NCBI GenBank assembly: GCA_001566745.1
Contig: KQ964419.1
Span: 182,366 to 213,459, forward strand
Direction of reading: 5' to 3'
DNA: 31,094 nucleotides
DNA from: Conidiobolus coronatus NRRL 28638
Lineage: Eukaryota > Entomophthoromycota > Entomophthoromycetes > Entomophthorales > Conidiobolaceae
In this document: one piece after another, positions 1 through 11,013 of the stretch
Numbering within the stretch: the stretch's first letter is position 1
Layout: the number at the start of each line of letters is the position of its first letter
Position numbers and translations under genes: made by a program
Notes under the pieces: generated by a model
Databases searched by the model: none
The model's input: the letters and a program-made list of their open reading frames with translations, nothing else
What the model was told of the DNA's origin: nothing

Positions 1-323
1 TTATAATATAATAGTTATAGGGGTAAATATATGATATATGACTAGTTTAATTAACTGAATAAAATATTTTTTTATAATAATTTTTCGTTATTTATTAATA
101 TTAATTTAATTAATTTAATATTAAGGGGGAGCAAATAGTGTAGTAATATAGTATAGATTGTTCTTATATAAAATTTAATTAATTAATATTGAATGATAAG
201 AGAACAGAACAAAGTAAAGTAATAAATGTAATTTACAAAAATGAAAAAATGATTATGATTTATTATTACTATTAAAATATTATTAACTTTTTGTGTTTTA
301 AATAAATTATCCCCTGCTACAAA
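1..323. other. AT-rich 3' flank of the cyclin gene
   Basis: Very AT-rich sequence with several TTAATTAA-like runs. Apart from the possible poly(A) signal, nothing else can be supported here. Confidence 0.5.
259..264 (-). terminator. possible poly(A) signal of the cyclin gene
   Basis: AATAAA on the minus strand, about 60 bases after the cyclin stop codon. The motif is common by chance in DNA this AT-rich, so this rests on position only. Confidence 0.3.
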
Positions 324-1442
324 TTACTGAATTCTTGGAAGGGGTGCAGATGGCATACCATTAGGGTAAGCAGTATAAAATGCTGAAGTTGGTGGTAGGG
401 AGATTTTAGGGAGCATAGTCGGCGTTGTTAATGTCACATTGGAGTTAGCATGGGAATCGAGAATGGGGCCTAAACTTGAGCTCCATCCCATTTGGGTGGG
501 AAGTGTTGCAGAGCTAGGGAAATTAACCATTGGGTGACCGTCGTAGCCTAAGCTATAATGGGGAGCGTAATTTGGGAAGATACCTGATCTTGGGGTGGCA
601 GCTGTTGTGCCTATGTGATTAAGTTGAAGACTAGAGGGGTTAAGGTTAAGGGTGGGCACAAGAAGATTTGACTTCCTGGAACTAGCACGGCGGTGAAGCA
701 AGCTAGAGGTGGAAGGTGCTGGAAGATTGTGGCTGCGGAGAAGAGGTGCAACTGCGTGTTGGCGAGAAGTTTTGAGGGGAGGGAGCTGAGAGTGAGAAAT
801 AGGGGGAAAGCGGTCTTCAAGAGGAGACTTGAGAGGTAGTGAGTATGGTATAGGGGCACTAGGTTGTGGTGTAGTGAAGATTTGGAAGCTTTCAAATTCG
901 ACTAATAAGTCGGGCAGCGTAATATCTAAACAGAATTCGAGCCAAGCAAGCATATTTCCCTCAAGCTTGTTAACTTCGTGAAGGTTGAAAATAGTGGAGT
1001 AGGTGGACCAGTGCTTATTTTTAGGACTACTGTCGTTCAAATACTTGCCAGCGAGTATAAGAGAGGCTAAAAAGGCACGGTGGGGACCTAAACCACGGTC
1101 GTTGGGAACGCAAACTCCTCTAGTTCTCAAGCGTTCCAAGTATACAAGAGTGCCGAAGAGAGTGCTGGGTTGAACTCGACTTCTAACAATAAGATTTTTA
1201 ATAAAGTTTCTTAAATTAGGTGCATCTGAAGAGAGATTAGGAGAAGGAGTAGGGGAAAGGGAGTGGGGAGAGTTAGGAAGTAAGTCGCTAGGAGTTTGGG
1301 GAGGCGATATTAATTTCTTTTTATGAGAGATAGGCTGATGAGCGTTGGCTACTAAGCGAGCCTTTCTGGAAAGTACATCGATATAGTCGAGTGTAATAGG
1401 AACTTTTAAGAATGCGTTGAAAGCACTGATTGAAGTATTCAT
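324..1442 (-). CDS. PCL-type (Pho85-partner) cyclin, intact, single exon
   Basis: A 372-residue protein. Residues about 75-185 form a cyclin box of the fungal PCL1/2 kind. The block LASLILAGKYLNDSSPKNKH (125-144), followed by W145, is the family signature. It is followed by the EVNKLEGNMLAWLEFCLD helix (156-173), which matches the usual 'EVN.mE..lL..ld' segment. Members of this family bind a Pho85-like cyclin-dependent kinase and steer it to targets in G1, polarity or nutrient control, in nucleus and cytoplasm; that role here is by family. The N-terminal linker (46-68) and the C-terminal half (190-372) are low-complexity, rich in Ser/Pro/Thr, with several SP/TP sites that could be phosphorylated by the partner kinase. 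The C-terminal tail has no recognisable domain. The start is the first ATG after in-frame stops and gives the usual N-terminal length. The coding DNA is clearly richer in G+C than the flanks. No intron is needed. Confidence is high for the family and moderate for the exact subgroup. Confidence 0.88.
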   Translation of the reverse strand: MNTSISAFNAFLKVPITLDYIDVLSRKARLVANAHQPISHKKKLISPPQTPSDLLPNSPHSLSPTPSPNLSSDAPNLRNFIKNLIVRSRVQPSTLFGTLVYLERLRTRGVCVPNDRGLGPHRAFLASLILAGKYLNDSSPKNKHWSTYSTIFNLHEVNKLEGNMLAWLEFCLDITLPDLLVEFESFQIFTTPQPSAPIPYSLPLKSPLEDRFPPISHSQLPPLKTSRQHAVAPLLRSHNLPAPSTSSLLHRRASSRKSNLLVPTLNLNPSSLQLNHIGTTAATPRSGIFPNYAPHYSLGYDGHPMVNFPSSATLPTQMGWSSSLGPILDSHANSNVTLTTPTMLPKISLPPTSAFYTAYPNGMPSAPLPRIQ

Positions 1443-1984
1443 TTTGAGTTAGTAAATAATATAAAAAGCCAGCTGAATAAACTTAGTATCCAGAATGTAC
1501 AATATGCAAGTGAATAGAGAGCAGTAGAGAGAAATAGTCTGCTTATAAAGTAGTGAGGATTAGTTGGGTTTGGGTTTCAGACAAAGGAGAAGGGATTTAG
1601 GGGTAAATAAGAAAAGATTTTTTGAGTCAAAAAAGTCACTCTAAAACCGATATGGCTTATTGCAGTGTTTACTTTGTAAGTTGAGAGTAAATTGACCCAA
1701 TTAAATTAAAGAACCCTGGAAAAGTTAGCCAGAATCAAACAAAACTAAACAAGGTTGATTTTTTATACGCGGAAGTGTGCTCACACTAGAGGATTTGTCT
1801 CAATAAAAGATAGCAGCAATAGGACAAGATCTCCTTTTTAACCCTATAGTTTGTGGAAGGTGTGCTTATATAGTTTGTTTTATCCACACGCCTTAACATC
1901 GCCCACTTCGATTCTGTGACCAAATTAGCAGTAATTAATTTGTTGGGAAATTGCAGTCGGAATATTAGGGGGAAGGGGGGAACA
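1443..1984 (-). promoter_or_regulatory. upstream region of the cyclin gene
   Basis: This stretch is less AT-rich than the rest of the intergenic DNA and lies directly 5' of the cyclin start. A TATA-like CTTTATAAGC occurs on the minus strand at 1541-1550, about 100 bases before the ATG. One ACGCG core occurs at 1767-1771. In yeasts this core is bound by MBF, which drives G1 cyclin genes. A single copy is weak evidence. No transcription start can be read from the sequence. Confidence 0.35.
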
Positions 1985-2235
1985 GATTAACACTCCCTGC
2001 TCATACATACTTGCGACCTTGTACATAATGTATTGCACGTGGAGCGTCGAAACCGTTTACCAGTTCTCGTGAAGCCAAGCCGGCTACGCTAATACACGAA
2101 TGTGATTCAAAGGGCTAAGCCCGGCAGCAAGGATGTTAATTACGGACTGCGGATGATGGGCGAGATCTAGTCTATTAGTTTTAGATGCCATGTATTTTGT
2201 CATCTGTAGCAGATCAATCATTCTTTTCTACAATA
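1985..2235. other. GC-enriched island of unknown nature
   Basis: About 250 bp with base composition like the genes and unlike the surrounding DNA. The minus strand has an open frame running from an acceptor-like TTTATTGTAG near 2220 through about 45 codons (including MASKTNRLDLAHHPQSVINI) to a stop near 2070. A second open stretch in another frame (including GLASRELVNGFDAPRAIHYV) follows and stops near 2010. Together they could be terminal exon(s) of a gene, or a frameshifted gene remnant. Neither stretch is long enough to be significant alone, and I recognise no family. Short hairpins such as GGGC-TAA-GCCC (2111-2121) also allow a structured RNA, but no known RNA core (tRNA, 5S, U snRNA, SRP, RNase P) was found. 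Confidence 0.3.
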
Positions 2236-2577
2236 AAATTTGTATAAAAATAGAATTAATTAGTTTGACTCAAATTGATTTGCAACTATTATAATAATTA
2301 AAAGCCTTAATTAATCACTTGAGTTGAATATATTTTATCAAAAATTTATCGCAAAAGTGATATGGACACAATAATCATATACATAAATTAATAATATACA
2401 AGATTGGTAATGCAAATCAAACCACAATAATATGTAATTTGTCACTCAAATAAAAGGATTTTTGGCAATTTAAAAGTTATTCATTTACAATAACATACAT
2501 AACTTAACCAAATTAAGTTAACAAAACAGAAAAAATCTATATCAACACTAATTAATAAACACGTAAATTATCAAAAG

Positions 2578-2592
2578 CAGAGCTTAGCTCTG
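2578..2592. repeat. short perfect hairpin
   Basis: CAGAGC-TTA-GCTCTG, a 6-bp perfect GC-containing stem in AT-rich DNA. Function unknown. Confidence 0.4.
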
Positions 2593-2656
2593 AAATATTA
2601 ATTAATTTAATATTAACAAGGGTAAAATTTAATATACTAATATAATAAAATTAATT

Positions 2657-2710
2657 AATAAAAAGGATTGGGGGGTTAATTAATAGTGTATATGATTAAT
2701 CCTTTTTATT
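2657..2710. repeat. inverted repeat with 13-bp perfect arms
   Basis: Arm AATAAAAAGGATT (2657-2669) and its exact complement (2698-2710) enclose a 28-base loop. It could be a worn foldback element or a structure in a transcript. Confidence 0.5.
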
Positions 2711-3642
2711 TAACACACAAAGCTTGCCACTGTAAGTCTGAATTACATGCCATTTAATTAGTTGCTTATTTAATTGACAGATCTAATACACTGAAGTGTG
2801 CTGAATGCTAATTCTCATCCTGCAAGGTGGTGAATTTCAGCCTCAATACTAAAATTATTCTTCTCCCTCTAGCCCCCTAATCCGCTCTTCCCCCTCTTTT
2901 AAGATGAATTATCCGTTTACTTTTACACTCTTTTCTTTGCCAAAAAGTAACTAAGTTTAGTATTTGGTGAGTCTAGTAAGAGGTTAAATTATTACAATTA
3001 AACAAATAACAATAATATTAAATTACCTTATTAATTATTAGAATTAACAAAAATTTACACTTATTACTAGTGTAAAAAAGTGTGTTAATTAGTTGAATTA
3101 GGGATAATTAACGAGTACTGCGAGAGTTAGATTTATTTCAAATCCCATACAATTTCTGTTTTCTCTCATTAAATTATTTTTACTCTTTTTTTTTCTTTTT
3201 TTATTAACGCCTTCTTTAATTTAGTGAACTTAATTTTTTATTATTCTTTCTTGGCTCTGATAAAGGGAATTAGTGAATGTTTAAGTTTGTAAAGACTGCT
3301 AATTTTATAATAGTTTATTAATAGTTATTAATATTTTTAACTAATTTTTTCATTAATAATCAACAGCTTATACATATCAATATTTGTTCTAAATTATACT
3401 TTTAATTGTGGTTTAATATAAAATAATTATAAAATTCATTATTATTAAAGAAAAACCAATATCCAGATCATCAATTGATCTTGTTCCTAATAAAATCAAA
3501 TCACATTCAATAAAAAGCTAGGAATATTAAAAAACTTGAATACATAGAAGCTAAAAAAATAGGGCATAAAAATAATTCTAGTTATCTATGTCAAAGGGCT
3601 AAAACAAAAAGAGAGTAGAGTTACATTTAAAAATTAAAAGGG

Positions 3643-3779
3643 TATACGCCAAAAATTTATTAATCATCCCCTTTTAAATATTATTTAGCATAATTATTTG
3701 ACATCGGATTATATTCAATTCAATATTATTTGGCGTTTATATATCAATGTCAAACTAGATAACTTTTGATTATCTAGTT
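3643..3779. repeat. two adjacent foldbacks
   Basis: Arms around ACGCCAAA (3646-3653) and TTTGGCGT (3729-3736) make an imperfect foldback of about 100 bp. Immediately after it, AACTAGATAA (3753-3762) and TTATCTAGTT (3770-3779) form a perfect 10-bp stem with a 7-base loop. Confidence 0.4.
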
Positions 3780-5284
3780 CGCACATACAACAAACATATT
3801 CTAAGATTATTACAATTATGATGTAATATTAGTGATGTTATTATAGTATTAATTTTGGAATTTTTTAAACTATTTTGTTAGAGGGGAAAAAATTATATTG
3901 ACATGGGATATTCTTGATCAATATATAAAAGGGGAATATACTTTCTCTAATTAACATATATTTTAAGCCATTCAAATAAAAAAATTTAATTAAATATAGA
4001 ATAAAAACTTGTTAGTTAAGGCGAATAGCTTTAATAAAGTAATAAAGGGCAAATGGTAATAATAGTAGAAAAACTAGTTATTAGATTTTAATTATTAGCA
4101 TATATTACATTGTAATAGGTTGGAGTTTCTATTTTTATTAAAGGTTTAATTAATTTTTGACTTTTTTGTACTGTAAATTTAGCGATGGGAATATTGGATT
4201 AATATTGAGAATTTGTCATGAATTTTTGTTTTGTATGTACGTGGCAATTGCTACAAGCTTTTTATATTAGAAGAACCTTAATATTATATTAAGCGTAGCT
4301 AAATTTAAGCAGCCGGGTCTATTATGATTAACTATTAAATTTTACCCAATTTTAGTTGTAAATTAGTTGTATTTTTATTAAAAGTGCGAATATAGATTTT
4401 TGTTAAAAGTTAACACTTAAGAAATTTGTTAATTATGCAAATTGATAGGTCATTACTTAAAAAATAAATAATAATAAATAGAATGTTGAGTTAATTCTAT
4501 ACTGTTATTAAAATAATCTTTTATCTTATCTCATACATATTGAGGGTTGATATTAACTTCAATTTTAAAATTTTAAAAATATTGTTATAGCGAAATAGAA
4601 TTTGTCCAAATTTTACCAGCAATATTACAGTAAAAATAGACAACTTCTAGTTGAATATAAAAGTAAAATATAAGTATTAATGAATTAAAATAGAAAAAAT
4701 TTAACTATGTAATATATATTCTTAACTAATTTCTCGCGTAAAATTTAATATATATTTTATATTAAGAATGCTATAATTAAAACTTAGTATATAACTACTT
4801 TAAATAAATTATTTAGTTATAAGATAATATTTATATTAACGTTTGCAATTATAATTAAAGAATACTTATAAACTATTAGTTTATTATATTTAATATCTTT
4901 ATATTCATTTATAATATAGAAGTAAAGGCTAGTTAATTAGTATCTTATTTAATTTATATTGCTTTATAACAATCATTTATTACTCTATGTTAGAATTTAG
5001 TTTTAGCTATATTAGTTATATTGTATACTTAATAGCTAAATATCTAAAGTATAATATTTACAATACTTTCTTCTATAGGTGGTACTATTAAAGTGCGCAG
5101 TAGATAATGGTTAAATATTAAAGTATATATTTTATTAATAATAAAATAGCATATTGTTAAAATTCTAAATCCTATAGTAATTAAACCATTTTTTTTCACA
5201 AAAAATATATAGCTCTAATCAATTAAAATTTAATACTAAATTTAAAACTATGGATAGTACAAATATTATAAAATCAGCTCTATT

Positions 5285-6290
5285 AATCTATTTAAAGAAG
5301 GAAAAAACGAAGCTGTAGCGTTCAAAATATCTAAACCTATTAGTTCATAGATGTTTTTGAAAAGATTGTCAGTAATTGCTTTAACATATTTAAGTCAAAG
5401 AACAATAGTTTAAATTATAAAGTAGCAGCTGATTCTAAGGAAAAGCTCATATATGAAAATGTAGTCAATTTGATAATTAAAATTATAATCTTAGCATAGA
5501 AAAGATAGAGAGACTTGCAAAATGTTGACATACATCTATATGGAATTTATTAAACAAACTTAACAATAATAACTAAAACATAGATTATCTTAAAATAGAT
5601 AACATTAAATCCACAAAAGAGTACATAATAGATCTAGTTAAAAATATCCTGATCCTAATATTGAAAAATTAAAACTTGGTAGTTGTTTCATAATGCTTTG
5701 GTTAGTAGAATAAATAACCTCAATATGAATGTGAAAGCATTAATTGTTGAAAAAAGATAATCGTAAATTCACAGATGAATACTTAATTAGTTGATTAATG
5801 AGAATCTAGATCATAGTATAGAAAAATTAGCGGTTCTAGTATACATTTCACATATTACTATACATTATCAAATAAATAAAATTAACCATGATAATGAAAA
5901 TCTAAATTATCATAATAATGGTAATAAAGAATTTACAATTAATCACCTAATCAGCTTAGTCAATAGCAATCTAGATCTTAGTATGGAAAAATTAGTAACT
6001 TTGGCATGTAATTTAACTAGTTCCTTATGAATTAGAATAAAATATCACCAGCAACTTTGAAAGAGTGAATTATATCAGCAAAGGATTGGATTCAAAAACA
6101 AGAACAAAGTTAACAGATGAGAATTAGCTGTTTCAGTTAATGAAAACCCTAATCTAAATATGGGAAAATTGAAAAAGCTTGAGGATATTATATTTCAACT
6201 ATTTAAAAAGGATTAAGAAAATCAATAGCGAGAGAAAAAGAGTAAAATATATCAATAAAAGCAAATCAAAAAGTTAAGTTTTCAATAAAC
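5285..6290 (+). pseudogene. decayed tandem-repeat protein with helix-turn-helix-like units
   Basis: Translated pieces on the plus strand, in shifting frames and broken by stops, repeat about every 155-177 bases. The repeated core reads like NENLDHSIEKLAVL, NSNLDLSMEKLVTLA, NENPNLNMGKLKKLE. Core copies start near 5483, 5644, 5799, 5962 and 6139. The piece between cores resembles TIHYQINKIN or RIKKINSERKRVKYINK. The implied unit of about 55 residues is 'FTDEYLISLVNENPDLSMEKLAxLAxIS..TI..RIKKIN', with the look of a helix-turn-helix DNA-binding fold; that is inference. An upstream piece near 5285-5350 (LFKEGKNEAVAFKISKPIS) looks like another degenerate helix-turn-helix. The longest intact stretch is only 79 codons (5791-6030), so the gene is dead. 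I do not recognise the family. Confidence 0.5.
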
Positions 6291-6493
6291 ACTTATTCTC
6301 AAATGAACGTCACTTATTAAACTTAAAATTTTATAGATAAATATTTTAACTGAAAAAAATTATAATTCATTCAATGCAACTTCATCATTAACTAAAATAA
6401 TCTAATAGAGTGTTTTATAGAGCCTTTCAAACTTTATTCAATATAGATTTTAAATATTATTCCTAATTTAAACAATTTTGAGTATTTTTGATT

Positions 6494-6728
6494 TGAAGAT
6501 TATGGTTAACTTGGTTCAAATTTTATATGGTCTCAGCTCAAAATTTTAATTTTTTTATAACAGAGTTTTCATTGTGTATAGTCATTATTTAGTAGAGGAT
6601 TGATGATAGTATAATATTGAAATACTATATTATCAATTTTAGCTAATAAAAATTACTTTTTAATAAGTTTCAAGCAACAAAAAATCAAAAATATTACAAA
6701 TTTTCTTCGTTTTAGCCAGAATCTTTCA
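6494..6728. mobile_element. MITE family 1, copy a
   Basis: About 235 bp. The right end TTAGCCAGAATCTTTCA matches the family terminus. The left end is worn (TGAAGATTATGGTTAACTTG). The interior shares the family tract CAAAATTTTAATTTTT and a tract ending AAAAATCAAAAATATTACAA. No coding capacity. Confidence 0.65.
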
Positions 6729-6731
6729 ATA

Positions 6732-6992
6732 TGAGTGATTCTGGATAAATTAGCTCAAATTATGTATGAGCTCTGTTCAAAATTTTAATTTTAATATATG
6801 CGCGTTATTAACATATATAATTATTAAATAAAATAGAGAAGATGACACTATTATACTATAACGCTGTATGAAAATATTAACAAGAAAAAGAGGTTGTTTA
6901 ATATACCTTAATCACTTAAAAATCAAAATATTATCAATTTGCCATATAAAAAATTTTGGACAAAATTTCCTCATTTTAACCAAATCTTTCTT
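6732..6992. mobile_element. MITE family 1, copy b
   Basis: About 260 bp. It begins TGAGTGATTCTGGATAAA directly after the TA that follows copy a, so the two copies abut head to tail. It ends near TTTTAACCAAATCTTTCTTA. The interior contains the family tracts TTCAAAATTTTAATTTTAAT and AAATTTTGGACAAAATTT. Confidence 0.65.
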
Positions 6993-7731
6993 ATATAGTT
7001 AAATAATTTTTAATTAATTTAAAATGTACTTACAGCTCATTCTAGATCTTAATTTCTAAACCAGTTTAAAGTCTAGGCATTTTAATAAAAATAGGAAAGA
7101 ATTTTACTATTTTAATGGTATATAAGTTTTATTATTAATAAATATCATAAGCTTTAAATAATCAAAAATCTAGCGCTTTAATGATCATTAAAACTATAAT
7201 TGGATGAAAAATGAGTCCAGTTCATGGTGTATTAAATTTTAGTAAATGATTAAACAATTAGTTAACGAAATGTATTAAGAGTTTGATCAGTATTAAATGC
7301 TATATATGCTATATATGATACTGATATATACGAAATATAATATATATTATTATTGATAATAATAGCTATAAAATAATTATTTATATAAAAAAATACTACC
7401 TTGTATATGCTATATTATTATTCCATTAATTTAATCATGTTAAATAAATTTCCTTAAAGAGTTTAGAAAATAAAGGGGCTATATGATTTAGTCATTCGGT
7501 TAAATTTCTATAAATCGGAGGCTTAAGGTTTATCATACTAACTATTGTATAATATATAAATAAAATACCAAGGTTTTTAAACCAATTTGCTTGGTAAAAA
7601 AAATTCAAAAACATTGGAAATCCGACCAGCTTTTAGAGTACTGCGATTATTTGAGCAATGTCTATATATAAAGTATATTTGTATGTAGCTGTGATTATTA
7701 TAAAATTATCAGACTTTAAGCTTTTATAAAA
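6993..7731. other. AT-rich spacer before the membrane protein gene
   Basis: No gene seen. Contains TATA-rich simple sequence around 7290-7360 and the presumed promoter of the gene starting at 7732. No specific promoter element can be singled out. Confidence 0.4.
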
Positions 7732-8508
7732 ATGAATCTAAATAACCAAACACCTAACACCTTGGCAACCAGCGAAGCTTCTTTTAGTCCAAGTCCATTC
7801 CAAGCTGATAGTAGCCAAATCAATTTGAAGCCTCAACAACAACAAAAATCTCCACTTAAATTCAAACGCATTGCAATTGTATTATTCTTCTACCTTCGTC
7901 ACTTAGTAATCGAAACAATGCTCCCTATGTCACTCTTCTACAATCTCACACCCAATTTAGGTGCCTTATATGCAATGCTAATTTCTGCCAGTTTCCCTGC
8001 AATTTCAGTCCTCTTTACAATCATAGTCAGTAGAAGATTTGAGCCAATTCCAATCCTAATCGTTTCACTAATAGTAATAGGCTATTTATTGAGTTTGACA
8101 GGCGATCCAAAGTTAATTCAATTGAATACGCCTATTGCTAATACAATACTGACTATAAGTTATTTGGCAACCATTAATTGCGAGTTGCCATTAATTCATT
8201 ACTTTGCTAGGCCTTGGCTAACTTTAAATAACGCTGAAGCTATTAAAAAATTTGATGCACAGCAACGCTTAATTCAATTTAGAGAGATAAATAGATTTGT
8301 AACTTATATTTGGGCTGCTGGATTAATTTCATTATCTATTATTATTAGTATTTTGGTTTTTACTGTTGAGTTGTGGTTGTTAAATATTCTGTGTCCTTTG
8401 ATTATTAATTTGGGAATTCTTGGGTTAGTTTTGTGGACTGGATGGTACTGTGGAAGTAAAGCTAGGATTATTATTGCTAGTGGGGAGTTGGGGTTAGATA
8501 ATTGCTAG
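7732..8508 (+). CDS. multi-spanning membrane protein, VC0807-like
   Basis: A 258-residue single-exon protein. Residues 1-45 are polar and Ser/Gln-rich, probably a cytosolic tail. About six hydrophobic segments follow: 46-72, 77-100, 106-122, 134-158, 188-212 and 216-240. Marks that fit the VC0807-like family (bacterial and fungal integral membrane proteins of unknown function) are E61-x2-LP near the first segment, SGDP-like L122-TGDP (122-126), the PLIHYFARP stretch (153-161), and the KFDAQQ...F-Rxx-x(5)-W pattern (173-194). The start is the first ATG of the open frame, in an AAAA-ATG context, and the frame closes without an intron. The family match comes from remembered pattern, not a search. 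Composition is odd: the 5' half is C-rich, while the last 200 bp are almost free of C. The neighbours say nothing about its role. Confidence 0.65.
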   Translation: MNLNNQTPNTLATSEASFSPSPFQADSSQINLKPQQQQKSPLKFKRIAIVLFFYLRHLVIETMLPMSLFYNLTPNLGALYAMLISASFPAISVLFTIIVSRRFEPIPILIVSLIVIGYLLSLTGDPKLIQLNTPIANTILTISYLATINCELPLIHYFARPWLTLNNAEAIKKFDAQQRLIQFREINRFVTYIWAAGLISLSIIISILVFTVELWLLNILCPLIINLGILGLVLWTGWYCGSKARIIIASGELGLDNC

Positions 8509-8520
8509 AATTTTTAGTTT

Positions 8521-8526
8521 AATAAA
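8521..8526 (+). terminator. possible poly(A) signal
   Basis: AATAAA 12 bases after the stop of the membrane protein gene. Weak evidence in AT-rich DNA. Confidence 0.3.
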
Positions 8527-8529
8527 TAT

Positions 8530-11011
8530 CTATTTTATACATACATGTATTAATGTAATAAAATCTAATTTATTATTTGTTATTGAAAACATATAGCACT
8601 TATGTATAATATACTTAAATATTAACCTATTTAAAGTATAAATAAAGCTATTAGGCTTTTAAAAGAAAAAAAGAAAAAGAATTTTAACTAATTAAATACA
8701 GTGTAACTTCGTTTAATTGTGAGATAAACCAATGAAATTTATAATTAAGCCAATATAATTAGTTCAAATTTGAAAAAAATACAGACTAAATTAGTAAATT
8801 TTTCCATCAAATTATCAATTTAGTAAATAAATGCTATTAAATTAAAAATTTTGAGTTTAATGATAATGTAAACAGATCAAAATGTAGGTTAGACTGTATT
8901 TCCTAATAAATAATTGCTATTGGGGTTATAGTCATATATTTATCTTTTGACTACGTTAATGTCCAATTTAATCTTGAAATTATTTTAAAATTAAAATTTT
9001 TATGATCAAAAATATGACTTACGCTATGAGGCTTTATATTAACTTTTATTTTTTATTACCAGTTTGTTATAAGGGGGACTTTGAACAATCGAAGATTAGC
9101 AATGGGTCAATAAGAGCAGATAAAAACTAAATAGATAGGAAGTATTACTTAACTAATATAAAAATCCAATAAAAATTGCCATTATTGTGTGAATAATTGA
9201 TCCAAGTCACTACCTGATAGAAAGTTAATTAAGCTAGGAGCAAATTCTTAAACTAAAATTCGCTAATTATGATGATTAATTAGTGGGAAATCATGTTGTA
9301 AATCAATAACTAATAATATTTAAAAATCCAAAATTAAAACTGCTTAATTAAATATTTATTCTAATATTTAATATAAAAATTGTTAATATTATTATTTTTA
9401 TTTATGCTTATAAGAACTCTTAGGGCTATTTTAATCATTATTAAGATCATTAAAACCGAATTATTCAACAAAAATAATAATAAAAAAGGAAGTGATCCAT
9501 ATTAAATTAATATCAATCAATATCAATTGTTAAATTTCTAATTTTTCGACTTATAAATTTATTCTAAGTAATATCTATAAATTGTATCCACCACAGCAAT
9601 AAATTGAAGTGGAAAAATGGCCATGTGCTATAATGATGAAGTATAATTCTAAGTTACAATAATTTTCTTAAATTAGCATGTATATGAAATATAATAAAAT
9701 ATAATATTTTCATCAACCATATATGATAATATACCATCTCTTATCAATTTTGGCATTAAGCTTTATATTATATCCTATAACTATAGCTTAAAAAATATAC
9801 CATTATAAAAAAACTGATGCGCATTGAATTTCCTAATTTGGTTCAAAATTAGGTATCATGTTTTAAACATACAAATTACACTCAATCCTTATGCATATTA
9901 CTCAAAAATACGGCTTATTAGGAAATATATATTCATGCAATTTCATATTCCTCACAGGAGAGATTTACCCCATCCAGCAAAAGTTTGAATAATATAAAAA
10001 TAAAATGGAATTTTTCACCCAAATTTGCTAAGTTTTGAATTAATATTATGTAGCGCAGGAAGTTTTTAACTGTTAGACGAAACATAAATTAATAAAATTA
10101 AATGCATAAGGTCAATTTGACAGGTTAAGTAGACAAATAGTAATTAAAAATTTATTACGTTACATAATGTAAATTACTAATCAGAAAATATATTACCTGA
10201 TTTCACCTCAGTTTTCTGCTACGGCAGGTAAATCTGTAGAAATGATTTAAATTAAAAAGAAAGTCAAGTTTTATTACAATTTTTTATAATTTAATGCTAA
10301 ATTAATTAATATTTAAACTTCCCTCTTTCTCCCTCTCTTCACTTTGCATCAATTCAAATAACTTAAACTTCGTTATATTCCATTACCAACAAAAACAAAG
10401 CAAATAATACAATGAAAAGTTTTAATTAATCAAATTAATCAAATTAATTAATAAAAAGTATCAAAATTTCACCTATCAAGTTAATAAATTACTTTGATTT
10501 AATTCATCTAAAAATCCCGCATTTTATAATAAATTGAAATATTAATGATGCGTGTTTAATTAAAATGTTTTATGCTATATTATTTAAATTTTCAATTTAA
10601 GTTTTAGATTATAATTTGAAGGAAGAAGAGGGGTAGATATATGAAAATTTTGATGTTGGGAAGATAAAGATTGGTAATTAATGCTTAATTACATCTTATC
10701 CAGGTTAATATTAAATTGATATAAAACTATTTAAATTTTTGGATCAAAATTAATTGTTATATTCTATTAAGATACATAGTTAATTAATTATGAGTAGTAT
10801 TAAATTTAAATTTAGCAGTATGAGTTATTATAACATAAAAAAGTGATTTAGCATATGATTCTAATGCTTAACAAAGTTAGTGAAAAATTTAGTAGTTGTT
10901 TGATTTGTATTACTGTATACATATAATTTAATCATATTTACATACTGATACTCTATTTTAGCAAAAATAGCTATGATAATGTGTTACATAACTGTACAGA
11001 TTATTAATTAA
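8530..11011. other. gene-free AT-rich stretch
   Basis: About 2.5 kb with no supportable gene. A pyrimidine-rich run (about 10,319-10,343) followed by CAACAAAAACAAAGCAAA and an ATG with a four-codon frame resembles a fungal 5' leader with no gene behind it. A short inverted pair ATTACCTG / CAGGTAAAT lies near 10,193-10,233. Confidence 0.45.
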
Positions 11012-11013
11012 TA

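Larger units (their letters stand above)
2236..5284. other. gene-free AT-rich stretch
   Basis: About 3 kb with stops in all frames. It holds pyrimidine-rich tracts (about 2862-2900 and 3160-3210) and the foldbacks listed separately. I see no gene and no RNA gene in it. Confidence 0.5.

Noticed and set aside
611-895. 94-codon minus-strand frame inside the cyclin gene
   Set aside because: Overlaps the cyclin gene in another phase and has no family features.
2040-2100. tRNA-like A-box and B-box resemblance on the minus strand (TAGCGTAGCCGG ... GGTTTCGACGC)
   Set aside because: A 7-bp acceptor-like pairing can be drawn, but no T-arm stem forms at the required spacing, so it is not a tRNA.
2030-2200. 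Possible hammerhead, group I intron, SRP or RNase P core
   Set aside because: Single short motifs only (GTCGAAAC, GATCTAGTC); the partner core motifs are missing.
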